In this document: positions 41,643 through 48,528 of the stretch, piece by piece
How the letters are laid out: each line of letters begins with the position of its first letter
Numbering within the stretch: the stretch's first letter is position 1
Assembly: GCA_020439945.1 (NCBI GenBank)
Contig: JAGRPB010000014.1
Location: 1 to 48,528, forward strand
Direction: 5' to 3'
Length of the DNA stretch: 48,528 nt
Source of the DNA: Verrucomicrobiia bacterium
GTDB lineage: Bacteria > Verrucomicrobiota > Verrucomicrobiia > Verrucomicrobiales > DEV007
Notes under the pieces: generated by a model
What the model was told of the DNA's origin: nothing
Seen by the model: the letters and a program-made list of their open reading frames with translations, nothing else
Database searches by the model: none
Translations under genes and position numbers: made by a program

Positions 41643-41693
41643 GCTGTTGGGTTCCTGTTACTGCGCAGGAGTAAAAGAGTCACCGGCATCAAA

Positions 41694-42413
41694 TCAGGCG
41701 CCGCTCCAGGAGTCGTAGATCGATACCCGGGTGCCGTACTTGGTGTTGTCGTAAATCATGCGGGCCGATTCGCTGGGAAGCCGAATGCAGCCGGCCGAAG
41801 CCGGATAGCCGGGCAGATAGCCGGCATGCACGCCATAGGCGGAACCGCTCAGGCGCATCCAGTAGGGCATGCCGACGCCGTAAATCGTCGAGATCTTGCC
41901 GCTGCGAACGCGTTCGCTGATGCGGAAACTGCCACGGGGCGTGTGTTTCCCCGGTCGGGCGGTGGACACGGGCGATTCGATGGCGACGGAATCGCCGACG
42001 AGAAGAAAGGCCTTTTGCCGGGCGATATCGATGACGATGCGCGTGTTGGCGCTGTTGCTCTTGGCGAGTACCGAGTCATTCACCTTGGTGGCGGGAATGA
42101 CCGGCCCGGTGGGTTTGGCCGGTGCCTTCTTCGTCTTTGGTTCGCCGTCCCCGCTGAAAAGCCAGGCGAAGAAATTCTCGCGCGTCGTGGTCTCGACTTC
42201 GCGACCGCTGGGTACGTAGCGTTGCGAGGCTCCTCCGTATTTCTGGCGCATGCTGAAAGCGGTGGCGGTGCCCCCGGCGGTGGGAAAATCCGGGGTGGAA
42301 TCGCTGCCGGTGGTGGTGGAACCCGGGATGGCGCAGGAGGCCAGCCCGAATGCCGCCCCGGCCGCAACGGCTGACGGAAGGGTCGCGCGAAAGACCCGAG
42401 ACAGGTGGAACAT
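41694..42413 (-). CDS. L,D-transpeptidase lipoprotein (YkuD fold)
   Basis: 239 residues with a lipoprotein signal ending GLASC (Cys27, good lipobox). The linker to ~110 is low-complexity (Thr, Pro, Lys). The YkuD domain covers ~118-235: RIVIDIARQKAFLLVGD, STARPGKHTPRGSFRISERV, GVGMPYWMRLSGSAYGVHAG with His196, and YPASAGCIRLPSESARMIYD with Cys209, the HxGx~SxGCIR motif of the family. Should form 3-3 cross-links in peptidoglycan or anchor proteins. Unlike the YkuD_2 protein at 23679, this is the classical domain. It is divergent from the degenerate Lon-like gene across 239 AT-rich bases. Confidence 0.92.
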   Translation of the reverse strand: MFHLSRVFRATLPSAVAAGAAFGLASCAIPGSTTTGSDSTPDFPTAGGTATAFSMRQKYGGASQRYVPSGREVETTTRENFFAWLFSGDGEPKTKKAPAKPTGPVIPATKVNDSVLAKSNSANTRIVIDIARQKAFLLVGDSVAIESPVSTARPGKHTPRGSFRISERVRSGKISTIYGVGMPYWMRLSGSAYGVHAGYLPGYPASAGCIRLPSESARMIYDNTKYGTRVSIYDSWSGA

Positions 42414-42652
42414 GATGGTGTTGGTGGCGTTGTGGTGGTCGTTGGCTTGCCCGATCGCGTTCCCACGATGGCAGGTAGCCCTGCCTTCTTTAGCGAATTT
42501 ATTCGTTAAGAAAAGTAAAAAATATGGAATTTTTCATAAAACGTGGTTTTGCTTTTCGCCGCTCAATCGGCGGATTAGAGTCTGGCGCGCCGTTGGCGAT
42601 GGTGTGGGTTGCCGAGCCCGATCGGGTTGCCTAATCTCCGAACGCTGTTTTC
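42414..42652. promoter_or_regulatory. AT-rich divergent intergenic region, likely promoters on both strands
   Basis: This 239-bp gap is the most AT-rich stretch of the right half, mainly 42486-42550 (runs such as gaatttattcgttaag and aaaaaatatggaatttttc). It must contain promoters for the L,D-transpeptidase (minus) and the Lon-like paralogue (plus). A cgaat/attcg repeat and a cgccg/cggcg repeat (~42558-42573) are seen, but no single promoter box is convincing. Confidence 0.35.
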
Positions 42653-44638
42653 ATGCCGATCCCTCTCTCATTCCGAGCTCGAAATCTCCTGGTGGCGGGT
42701 CTCTTCGTGTCCGTGCTGGGTGCCCGATCTCTCTCGTGGGGTGCCTATGACGCGCCGAATTTCGATCGACCGCTGGCGGAGGTCGACGCGCTTTCCCTGA
42801 AAAAGCGGGACCGGGAGGAACTGGTTTCGGCACTGACGGCGATCACGCGGAACTTCCCCGACGAAGCCGCGATCGACGACGACCTGAGAGAAAAGGCCAT
42901 CGCTCTGGCGCTGACGCTCGATCCCGTCAGCGCCGACGCGCGGCAGGCTCACGAACGCCTGATGGCGGGTCGACGCCCTCCGGCGGTTTCGTATTTCACC
43001 TCGCTGGGCGCCATTTCCGAAGCGCTCTGGCGACACGCGGAAACGCTGTCGGCACGCGACGCGGAGCCGGAGGACCACCGTCTGGCTCCGATGCTGATGG
43101 AAATCTCGCTGCTGATCGCTCCGGGAAAAATCTCGCCTCCGCGACGACTCGCCTTTCAACGGGCGACCGAGGAAGCGCCGGTGAACTGGAATCGCTACGT
43201 CACCCTTCAGCCCAAGGTAAACCCGAGCAACGCCCGCACCATCGCCCTGTTTCGACCGGTTGATGCGTCCTCCAACGGGAATGAGAAATCTCCGCAAAGT
43301 CCCGCCGTGGCAGAATCCACCGCCACCACCACCACGACGCCGACCGGGTCGAACGGTGCGATGGCCGCGGGTGCCGAGGATGGAGCCGAAACCGCCACCT
43401 CCAACACCGACTCGGCCAACCTCGCGGTATCGGAAATCCGGATCCCGGAGAGCGCCCTGAGCTACGTCGCCATCGACCGCGGCGGCCAGGTCAGGGCCAT
43501 CGGAGGCGTGGCCAGTTTCAAGGTTCGCGAACCGACCCAGGATGAGCAGAGTCTCTTCGGGCTCTTCATCGAGACCGGGACGAAGCAATCCTTCGAAATG
43601 CGGCTGACCTACGATCGCGACGGACCGGAGATCTCGGGCACCGATCGGGCGGAGACGCTCATTCGTCGCAAGTTTCCCCGCTGGCCCGACCGACGGCTCG
43701 GCGAGTTCACCTTTCGCCCACCGGCGGGACAAACGGCGCCCGAATCGGTGAGACTCGATTTGCCCGCCCTGCTCATGTTGAGCGCCGCCTTTTCCGGCAC
43801 GGCGTTGAACGAGGCGTTCTCTCCGGCCCGGGAATTTGCGCTCGCCGGTGAACTGGGATCGGGCAACCTGCCCCGGATTCCCGATCAGGTGACGCTGACC
43901 GATCTCGTGCGCGCCGCCAACGCGATGCCCGTGGCGCCCAAGGCCTTGTTCGTGCCGAGCGCGGAGGAAAAGGTTGGCACCTCGTTGACCGATGCGGCCC
44001 TGGCCGGGGAGCCGCAGCTTCTGATGCGCCCGCAATTGATCGGCTATGATTCGCTGGAGACGCTCCAGAAAGTCGTGTTCGGGGAAACGCCCGCCGAGTT
44101 GACGGCCGCTATCGAAGACTTCGTCGCCGTCCAGAATCTCACCAACTCGATGGAGGTCGACGTGATCGCGCGCAATGCCGTGGTGCAGAATCGCCTGCGC
44201 GCCATCGTGGAGAAATGGCCCGGCCACCTCTCGGCGCAGTTGCTGCTGGCTTACGGCTCGCGACCAGCCGATTCCGGGATGACCCTGCGCGCCTCGCGCG
44301 ATGCCATTTTCAAGGCGATTCACCCCGTCGACCAATACTACCAGCAACAGATCAACGGGACCGGCGGCGGACTCGTCGGAAAAGTGGACACACTCGTCGA
44401 CGAAGCCAAGCGAACCCTGTCCGGATTGCGGACCGAGATCGATCCCGCCGTGAAAGACTACCTCGCGGCCGCCGAGGATTCCCTCGACGCCTATCAGGTT
44501 TACCTTTCCCTGAACAACCGCAGCTCCAGCCTCGGCCAACAGCGCCTCCGCGAACTCCAGGAACAGTTGAACGTTCTGCGGCTCAAGCATCTGGAACTCG
44601 GGCTCGGCAGCGAACCGCCCCGGATCGACGAAAATTGA
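42653..44638 (+). CDS. Exported, catalytically degenerate paralogue of the Lon-like protease
   Basis: 661 residues from the ATG at 42653; signal peptide near 1-30 (NLLVAGLFVSVLGARS). The first ~190 residues are helical, TPR-like, and not shared with the protein at 21654. A Thr/Ala-rich linker (~205-255) follows. Residues ~262-475 align with the Lon domain of 21654-23450: EFALAGEL versus NVAVTGDL; ALFVPSAEE versus VIGIPVANE; QLIGYDSLETL versus RVFLLDSLDDA. The C-terminus also aligns (NRLRAIVEKWPGHLSAQLLL versus QRLRLVLNGAPNLYSAKILL). The nucleophile position is Ala or Leu (~372) and no Lys exists in 401-429, where the catalytic Lys should be. Likely a pseudoenzyme or scaffold. It is 84 bp upstream of the helicase gene. 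Confidence 0.72.
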   Translation: MPIPLSFRARNLLVAGLFVSVLGARSLSWGAYDAPNFDRPLAEVDALSLKKRDREELVSALTAITRNFPDEAAIDDDLREKAIALALTLDPVSADARQAHERLMAGRRPPAVSYFTSLGAISEALWRHAETLSARDAEPEDHRLAPMLMEISLLIAPGKISPPRRLAFQRATEEAPVNWNRYVTLQPKVNPSNARTIALFRPVDASSNGNEKSPQSPAVAESTATTTTTPTGSNGAMAAGAEDGAETATSNTDSANLAVSEIRIPESALSYVAIDRGGQVRAIGGVASFKVREPTQDEQSLFGLFIETGTKQSFEMRLTYDRDGPEISGTDRAETLIRRKFPRWPDRRLGEFTFRPPAGQTAPESVRLDLPALLMLSAAFSGTALNEAFSPAREFALAGELGSGNLPRIPDQVTLTDLVRAANAMPVAPKALFVPSAEEKVGTSLTDAALAGEPQLLMRPQLIGYDSLETLQKVVFGETPAELTAAIEDFVAVQNLTNSMEVDVIARNAVVQNRLRAIVEKWPGHLSAQLLLAYGSRPADSGMTLRASRDAIFKAIHPVDQYYQQQINGTGGGLVGKVDTLVDEAKRTLSGLRTEIDPAVKDYLAAAEDSLDAYQVYLSLNNRSSSLGQQRLRELQEQLNVLRLKHLELGLGSEPPRIDEN

Positions 44639-44722
44639 AGCCGGCATTGGCGCGGAGCCGCTCGCTCTGCTTTGTTTCGTGGTCCGCTCCTTCCGCGGAC
44701 CTGCGATGGAAGACACGAGGAA

Positions 44723-47278
44723 ATGAACGGCGCTTTCGATGTTCTCGATCAGTTGCCGGTGCGGATCGCGCTTCCCGATCTCTGGCAGCAGCAGGCCATT
44801 CGTTCGCTGGGCCAGCGCACTGATGTGATCGTGAACGCGCCCACCGGGGCGGGGAAGACCTTCGTTTTCGAGAGCCTGGTCAACAGTCGCGCCCTGGGTC
44901 TGAGCCGGGGCGGGCAGCAGGCCGTCTTCACCGTTCCCACCCGGGCGCTGGCCAATGACAAGTGGCGGGAATGGCGCGCCTCCGGTTGGGACGTCGGGAT
45001 CGCCACCGGGGATCTGGCGGAAAACCTCGACGCGCCCGTGCTCGTGGCCACGCTGGAAACGCAGCGCGAACGCCTCCTCGCCGGTCGGGGTCCGCGACTT
45101 CTGGTGATCGATGAATACCAGATGATCGGCGACGGGCGGCGAGGACTGAACTATGAACTCACCATCGCGCTGGCGCCTCCGGAGACGCAGCTGCTTCTCC
45201 TGAGCGGAAGCGTCGCCAATCCGCGGGACGTGGCGGCGTGGATCGAGCGGCTCGGACGCCGCGTGGAGATCGTGGAAACTCACCGCCGACCCGTGCCGCT
45301 CGACGATATCCCCGTCGCCGCGCTCCCCGAGCGAGCACCTAAGCGCGTGAAGAATTTCTGGCAGCGACTTGCGATCGGCGTTCTGCTCTCCGACTACGGG
45401 CCACTGCTCATCTTCGCCCCGCAAAGACGGGCCGCGGAAAAGATCGCCCGCAAGATCGCCGAGGCGCTGCCCGACGACGACCCCATCGACCTGCCCGATG
45501 GCGAACTGCGCCGCGCCGCCGGCGCTGACCTGGCGCGCATGCTGAGAAAACGTGTCGCCTGGCACCACAGCGGCCTCAGTTTCACCCAGCGGGCGGGCAT
45601 CATCGAACCTCTCGCGAAGGCCGGACAGTTGCGGGTCATCGTCGCCACGCTGGGACTGGCTGCCGGGATCAACTTTTCCGTTCGCTCCGTCTTCGTCGGC
45701 GACACCCTCTACCAGGACGGCCCCTTTCAGCGTGAGGTGCGTCCGGACGAATTGCTCCAGATGTTCGGCCGCGCCGGCCGCCGCGGGCTTGACGAAATCG
45801 GCTACGTCATCGCCGCCGACCGCAGTCCGCGCCTCATGGATGCCCGGCCGCGACAGCTCCGCCGCAGCAACAAGATCGACTGGCCCACGCTGCTCCGTGT
45901 CATGCGCCGCGCCACGGAGCGGGAGGAATCTCCCTTTGCCGCGGCACGGGATTTCTGCGGACGTCTATTTTCCGAACAACGGGTGCGGCTTGGCTTCTTG
46001 GGAAATGATGACTCCGCTCCCGCCAGCGGAAAATCCGGTGGCCTTTTCGGCCTCGGTCCCGTGCGGCACGAGATCCGCAACTCGGCCGGCGACTGGGAAG
46101 CAGAACGACCCGCCTCGCGCGGCGAAACGCCTCTCGACGACGCCTGGATTGCGCTGGATAACCAGAAAGCTCGCCCCGCCCTGGCGGTGGAATCCGTCGT
46201 GCGGGAGCGCCTTCCCAAAAGCAGCCGCCTTTGCCGCCTCGACCGCTTGATGCCCGACCGCTGGAAATCGCGACGCTACGGACTCGAGATGGCCGTGGCC
46301 ACGCAGTTGAAAGACGAGGAATCAGCGGGACGATTCGCCCTCACCCGGCAGGCCAGGGCTTGGTCCGGTTTGCCGAAAGCCGAAGCCCTGCTGACCTTCG
46401 AGGAAATCGAGACTCTGTTACCCGAGGTGTTGGGAAGCCATCTCAACGGTGCCGCCGTCTGCGGTTTCATCCATCAGGGAACGGCGGTGGCGGCCCTGGC
46501 CGACTTTGGGTCGACCACCGTTTCCACCATCACCGATTCCCTGGGCCGTCCGTTGATCGAACCCGAGCGTCGCAGTGTCGCCATCGAATCCGAAACGCAC
46601 TATGCCGACGAAGAAACCGGTGAAACTCGGGGAGCCGCCGCCGGTTCCGCCGCCCGCGCCTGGAGGGAACTGGGCCTCATCGACGAGCGTGGCAACCCGA
46701 CCGATCGCGGGGTGATCTTCAGCTTTTTCCAGCATGGGGAGGGGCTGGCTGTCGCTGCGGCCCTTGAGGATCCGACCTACCCGATCGACGAATTGATCTG
46801 GCACCTCGCCAATCTCCGCGCCAGCCATCGCTTTGAGGCCGGCGAGGCATCCGAGGCTTCGACAGGCGGCAGCGAACGGCTCGCCATCGTCTGCCGCCAG
46901 ACCTTCGGGCCCGTCGATCACGAAGGCTACCTCCGGCTCGGCCTGCCCGTCGGCTACGGAGAAGGCGCGGCCGAAGCCATCGAAGCCTGGATTTCCGGCG
47001 ACAGTGCCGCCTTCCGCCGAACTGCCGCCGATCTCGAAATCGGACCCGGCGATGTCGAGCGCGCCTACGTCGAATGGCTGAGTCTGTTGCGCCACCTGCG
47101 CGGCGCGCCCGACTTCGAAAACGAGCGCTGGAGAGCCCTCCGCGCCATCGCGAGCGAAGAACTCCGCCGTCGTCCCGTCGAAAGTCCGCTCAAGGATTTG
47201 CCCGAATTTCCCCACACGGTCCTCAATCGACATCCGCAGCACCGACTCCACTTCCGGCAGATCCAATCTGTGGGTTGA
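44723..47278 (+). CDS. Ski2-like superfamily 2 helicase
   Basis: 851 residues from the ATG at 44723 (GAGG 3 nt upstream). Helicase motifs: Q-like LPDLWQQQAIRSL near 18-30, Walker A APTGAGKT at 39-46, Ia PTRALANDK, II DEYQ at 130-133 (instead of DEAD/DEAH), III SGS at 161-163, IV/V TLGLAAGINFSVRSVFVGD near 309-327, and VI QMFGRAGRRGLDEIG at 346-360. FGRAGRRG is typical of the Ski2/Mtr4/Hel308 group, not of RecQ. The C-terminal ~450 residues are helical without a known accessory domain. Role in RNA or DNA unwinding is unknown. Encoded 51 bp before upp on the same strand. Confidence 0.9.
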   Translation: MNGAFDVLDQLPVRIALPDLWQQQAIRSLGQRTDVIVNAPTGAGKTFVFESLVNSRALGLSRGGQQAVFTVPTRALANDKWREWRASGWDVGIATGDLAENLDAPVLVATLETQRERLLAGRGPRLLVIDEYQMIGDGRRGLNYELTIALAPPETQLLLLSGSVANPRDVAAWIERLGRRVEIVETHRRPVPLDDIPVAALPERAPKRVKNFWQRLAIGVLLSDYGPLLIFAPQRRAAEKIARKIAEALPDDDPIDLPDGELRRAAGADLARMLRKRVAWHHSGLSFTQRAGIIEPLAKAGQLRVIVATLGLAAGINFSVRSVFVGDTLYQDGPFQREVRPDELLQMFGRAGRRGLDEIGYVIAADRSPRLMDARPRQLRRSNKIDWPTLLRVMRRATEREESPFAAARDFCGRLFSEQRVRLGFLGNDDSAPASGKSGGLFGLGPVRHEIRNSAGDWEAERPASRGETPLDDAWIALDNQKARPALAVESVVRERLPKSSRLCRLDRLMPDRWKSRRYGLEMAVATQLKDEESAGRFALTRQARAWSGLPKAEALLTFEEIETLLPEVLGSHLNGAAVCGFIHQGTAVAALADFGSTTVSTITDSLGRPLIEPERRSVAIESETHYADEETGETRGAAAGSAARAWRELGLIDERGNPTDRGVIFSFFQHGEGLAVAAALEDPTYPIDELIWHLANLRASHRFEAGEASEASTGGSERLAIVCRQTFGPVDHEGYLRLGLPVGYGEGAAEAIEAWISGDSAAFRRTAADLEIGPGDVERAYVEWLSLLRHLRGAPDFENERWRALRAIASEELRRRPVESPLKDLPEFPHTVLNRHPQHRLHFRQIQSVG

Positions 47279-47329
47279 ACCGGGCGAAGAGAGCGGTCAG
47301 ACTGGCGGCTCACCGAACTTCCTCATCGC

Positions 47330-47971
47330 ATGAATGAATCCACCGCACCCGCCGTTCACGTGATCGATCATCCGATCGTCCGATCGAGGCTTTCGCTCCT
47401 GCGGCAGGAGAGCACCGATTCCCTGCACTTTCGTCAGGCCTTGCATGACATCGCCAAGCTGATGGTCTACCAGATGACCAGCGATCTCGAGACCGAAGTG
47501 ATTGCGATCGAGACGCCCCTTTGTCCGACCGAAGGCCACCGCCTCAAGCGCCCGCTCACCCTCGTGCCCATCTTGCGGGCCGGAGTCGGATTGATGAATG
47601 GCATCGCCGAGATCCTGTCCGAAGCCGCCGTCGGCTACATCGGCCTCTACCGTGACGAGGAGACCCTGGAACCCCAGTGCTACTACTCGAAATTTCCGCC
47701 CAACCTGGCCGAGTCCGACGTCATCCTCGTCGATCCCATGTTGGCCACCGGCAACTCCAGCGCCGAGGGCGCCTCTCAGCTCAAGGCCGCCGGCGCCACC
47801 CGCATCAAGTTCGCCGCCCTCATCGCCGCGCCCGAGGGCATCGAGACCTTCCATCGCCAGCACCCCGACATCCCCATCTACACCGCCCACATCGACGAAG
47901 GTCTCAACGAAAACGCCTACATCGTCCCCGGTCTCGGCGACGCCGGCGACCGCTACTTCGGCACCGTTTGA
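47330..47971 (+). CDS. upp: Uracil phosphoribosyltransferase
   Basis: 213 residues, close to the usual ~208-210. Salvages uracil to UMP with PRPP. Motifs: VPILRAGVGLMNGI near 79-92, GLYRDEETLEPQCYYSKFP near 105-123, PRPP-binding loop VDPMLATGNSS at 134-144, and the uracil-contact end AYIVPGLGDAGDRYFGT near 196-212. Start ATG at 47330. The helicase gene is 51 bp upstream. The 174-bp gap downstream holds an imperfect caacagggt/accctcttc repeat (~48002-48034) and no gene before tRNA-Thr. Confidence 0.96.
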   Translation: MNESTAPAVHVIDHPIVRSRLSLLRQESTDSLHFRQALHDIAKLMVYQMTSDLETEVIAIETPLCPTEGHRLKRPLTLVPILRAGVGLMNGIAEILSEAAVGYIGLYRDEETLEPQCYYSKFPPNLAESDVILVDPMLATGNSSAEGASQLKAAGATRIKFAALIAAPEGIETFHRQHPDIPIYTAHIDEGLNENAYIVPGLGDAGDRYFGTV

Positions 47972-48145
47972 GGGGGCGAAAAGGTCCGACAAAGGCCCAT
48001 CCAACAGGGTCAACTCCCCGGCCCAACCCTCTTCAACTGCAGACCCGGAAGCGCCCGAAACCCTCGCTTGCCAGACCTCCCGAAAGCGATACCTTTCCCT
48101 CCCTCTCCGCCGGTTCGATTTCCGAACCGGCATTCGCCTGGAAAT

Positions 48146-48221
48146 GCCAACTTAGCTCAGCTGGTAGAGCAGCTGATTTGTAATCAGCCGGTCGTCGGTT
48201 CGAGTCCGACAGTTGGCTCCA
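48146..48221 (+). tRNA. tRNA-Thr (anticodon TGT), CCA encoded
   Basis: A 76-base cloverleaf: acceptor GCCAACT (48146-48152) pairs with AGTTGGC (48211-48217), D arm GCTCAGCTGGTAGAGC, anticodon arm GCTGA-TTTGTAA-TCAGC giving anticodon TGT, and T arm GTCGG-TTCGAGT-CCGAC. Discriminator T and CCA (48219-48221) are encoded. The 3' end is followed 93 bp later by an integrase start, so it may be the attachment site. Confidence 0.97.
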
Positions 48222-48227
48222 CTTAAA

Positions 48228-48306
48228 TCTCTAACAGAGAGCCAGTTAGAGAAGATGAGAGCGGGGGCTAGGAATCTGTGCTACTTTTGGTGCCCGATAG
48301 GTGCCC
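48228..48306. repeat. Repeats between tRNA-Thr and the integrase
   Basis: tctctaac (48228-48235) and gttagaga (48245-48252) form a perfect 8-bp inverted repeat. ggtgccc is repeated directly at 48289-48295 and 48300-48306 (11-bp period, one helical turn). Such paired short sites next to an integrase fit arm-type binding sites or an operator. No function proven; the base composition is less GC-rich than the neighbours. Confidence 0.4.
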
Positions 48307-48314
48307 TAAAAATC

Positions 48315-48528
48315 ATGCCGAAGAAGCCTTCTCTTGAGATCAAGGAGGACCAAAGCCGGTCGAAGCCCTATTACTTTTCGGTCCCGGCGACGTGTTCGGC
48401 CTCGGGGAAGCGGGAGCGAAGGTTCTTCGAGACAAAAGGAGAAGCGAAGACTGCTCGCGAGGTCGAGCTGTCCCGGATAGCGAACTTCGGAACATCGCTT
48501 GCCACGCTCCCTTCTGATGTGCGTCGAG
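48315..48528 (+). CDS. Tyrosine-recombinase-type integrase, N-terminal fragment (cut by window end)
   Basis: Only the first ~71 codons are visible. The translation starts MPKKPSLEIKEDQSRSKPYY, then FSVPATCSASGKRERRFFET, KGEAKTAREVELSRIANFGT and SLATLPSDVRR. The beta-hairpin with 'GKRERRFFETKGEA' and a following helix is how the arm-binding N-terminus of phage/island integrases reads in this phylum. The catalytic Arg/His/Tyr domain is beyond the window, so this is a context-based call. It lies 93 bp after tRNA-Thr in the same direction, the classic place for an island integrase. Confidence 0.72.
   Translation, partial: MPKKPSLEIKEDQSRSKPYYFSVPATCSASGKRERRFFETKGEAKTAREVELSRIANFGTSLATLPSDVRR

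Noticed and set aside
42668..45568. 966-codon open frame on the minus strand
   Set aside because: It runs antisense to the Lon-like paralogue and the helicase, whose motifs are clear. High GC content removes stop codons; the translation is Gly/Arg-rich without any fold.
1..48528. CRISPR arrays, insertion sequences, rRNA, riboswitches
   Set aside because: No regularly spaced repeats, transposase motifs, rRNA segments or recognised riboswitch cores were seen; the only mobile-DNA sign is at the right edge.

Overview
The window looks like a chromosomal segment of a GC-rich member of the Verrucomicrobiota. This is an inference from content, not from a marker gene. The supporting genes are a secreted SLA1-homology (SHD1-like) pair, a PVC-type beta-propeller/HEAT/CxxCH protein translationally coupled to an SGNH-like partner, a CxxCH protein with prenyltransferase-like repeats, ThuA, DUF1080 and sugar-isomerase proteins with signal peptides, and many exported hydrolases. 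Most start codons lack a Shine-Dalgarno sequence and follow a pyrimidine-rich leader. The strand of transcription changes often and operons are short.

Layout. 1-5.7 kb: end of a DUF3500 protein, a sialate O-acetylesterase-like SGNH enzyme, a GH15 glucoamylase-like enzyme and a Tat-type serine beta-lactamase-fold hydrolase, all on the plus strand. 5.7-8.0 kb (minus): an ECF sigma factor fused to a membrane domain with a long five-residue glycine repeat, and a small exported protein. 8.1-15.4 kb: an exported protein of unknown function, a ThuA protein, a 210-bp nested palindrome, then an esterase, a DUF1080 protein and an outer-membrane-barrel candidate on the minus strand, and a lactonase on the plus strand. 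15.4-18.8 kb: a PepSY-like protein, an M42/M28-like peptidase, a YegP-like protein, a ParE-type toxin/antitoxin pair and a GAF protein. 18.9-24.7 kb: sugar isomerase plus ThuA, an unknown exported protein, an exported Lon-like protease with an intact Ser/Lys dyad, and an L,D-transpeptidase lipoprotein. 24.8-32.8 kb: the SGNH-like/CxxCH couple, an alpha/beta hydrolase, pyrC and a SulP transporter. 32.9-41.6 kb: M3 oligopeptidase, CxxCH/prenyltransferase-repeat protein, SHD1-like protein, a 4-mercaptohistidine methyltransferase-like protein coupled to a frameshifted M29-like aminopeptidase, an SDR, a second SHD1-like protein and a tagatose/psicose-epimerase-like protein. 41.7-48.5 kb: a second L,D-transpeptidase lipoprotein divergent from a degenerate paralogue of the Lon-like protease, a Ski2-like helicase, upp, tRNA-Thr(TGT), and the first codons of a tyrosine-recombinase-type integrase running off the end.

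How the genes fit together. Much of the window is an exported degradation toolkit: deacetylation, glucan hydrolysis, lactone and ester hydrolysis, and keto-sugar and sugar-epimer handling, with cytochrome-c-type dehydrogenase-like proteins as possible electron sinks. A cell-envelope theme runs through it as well, with two L,D-transpeptidases and two Lon-like paralogues. Each Lon-like gene lies next to one transpeptidase gene. Pyrimidine metabolism (pyrC, upp) is housekeeping.

The observations I consider most worth following are: (1) the exported Lon-like protease and its catalytically dead paralogue, each beside an L,D-transpeptidase; (2) the sigma factor with a membrane/pentad-repeat tail; (3) the A6-tract frameshift in the aminopeptidase that is coupled to an ovothiol-type methyltransferase; (4) several families of intergenic palindromes; (5) the tRNA-Thr/integrase junction, which suggests that a mobile island begins at the right edge.
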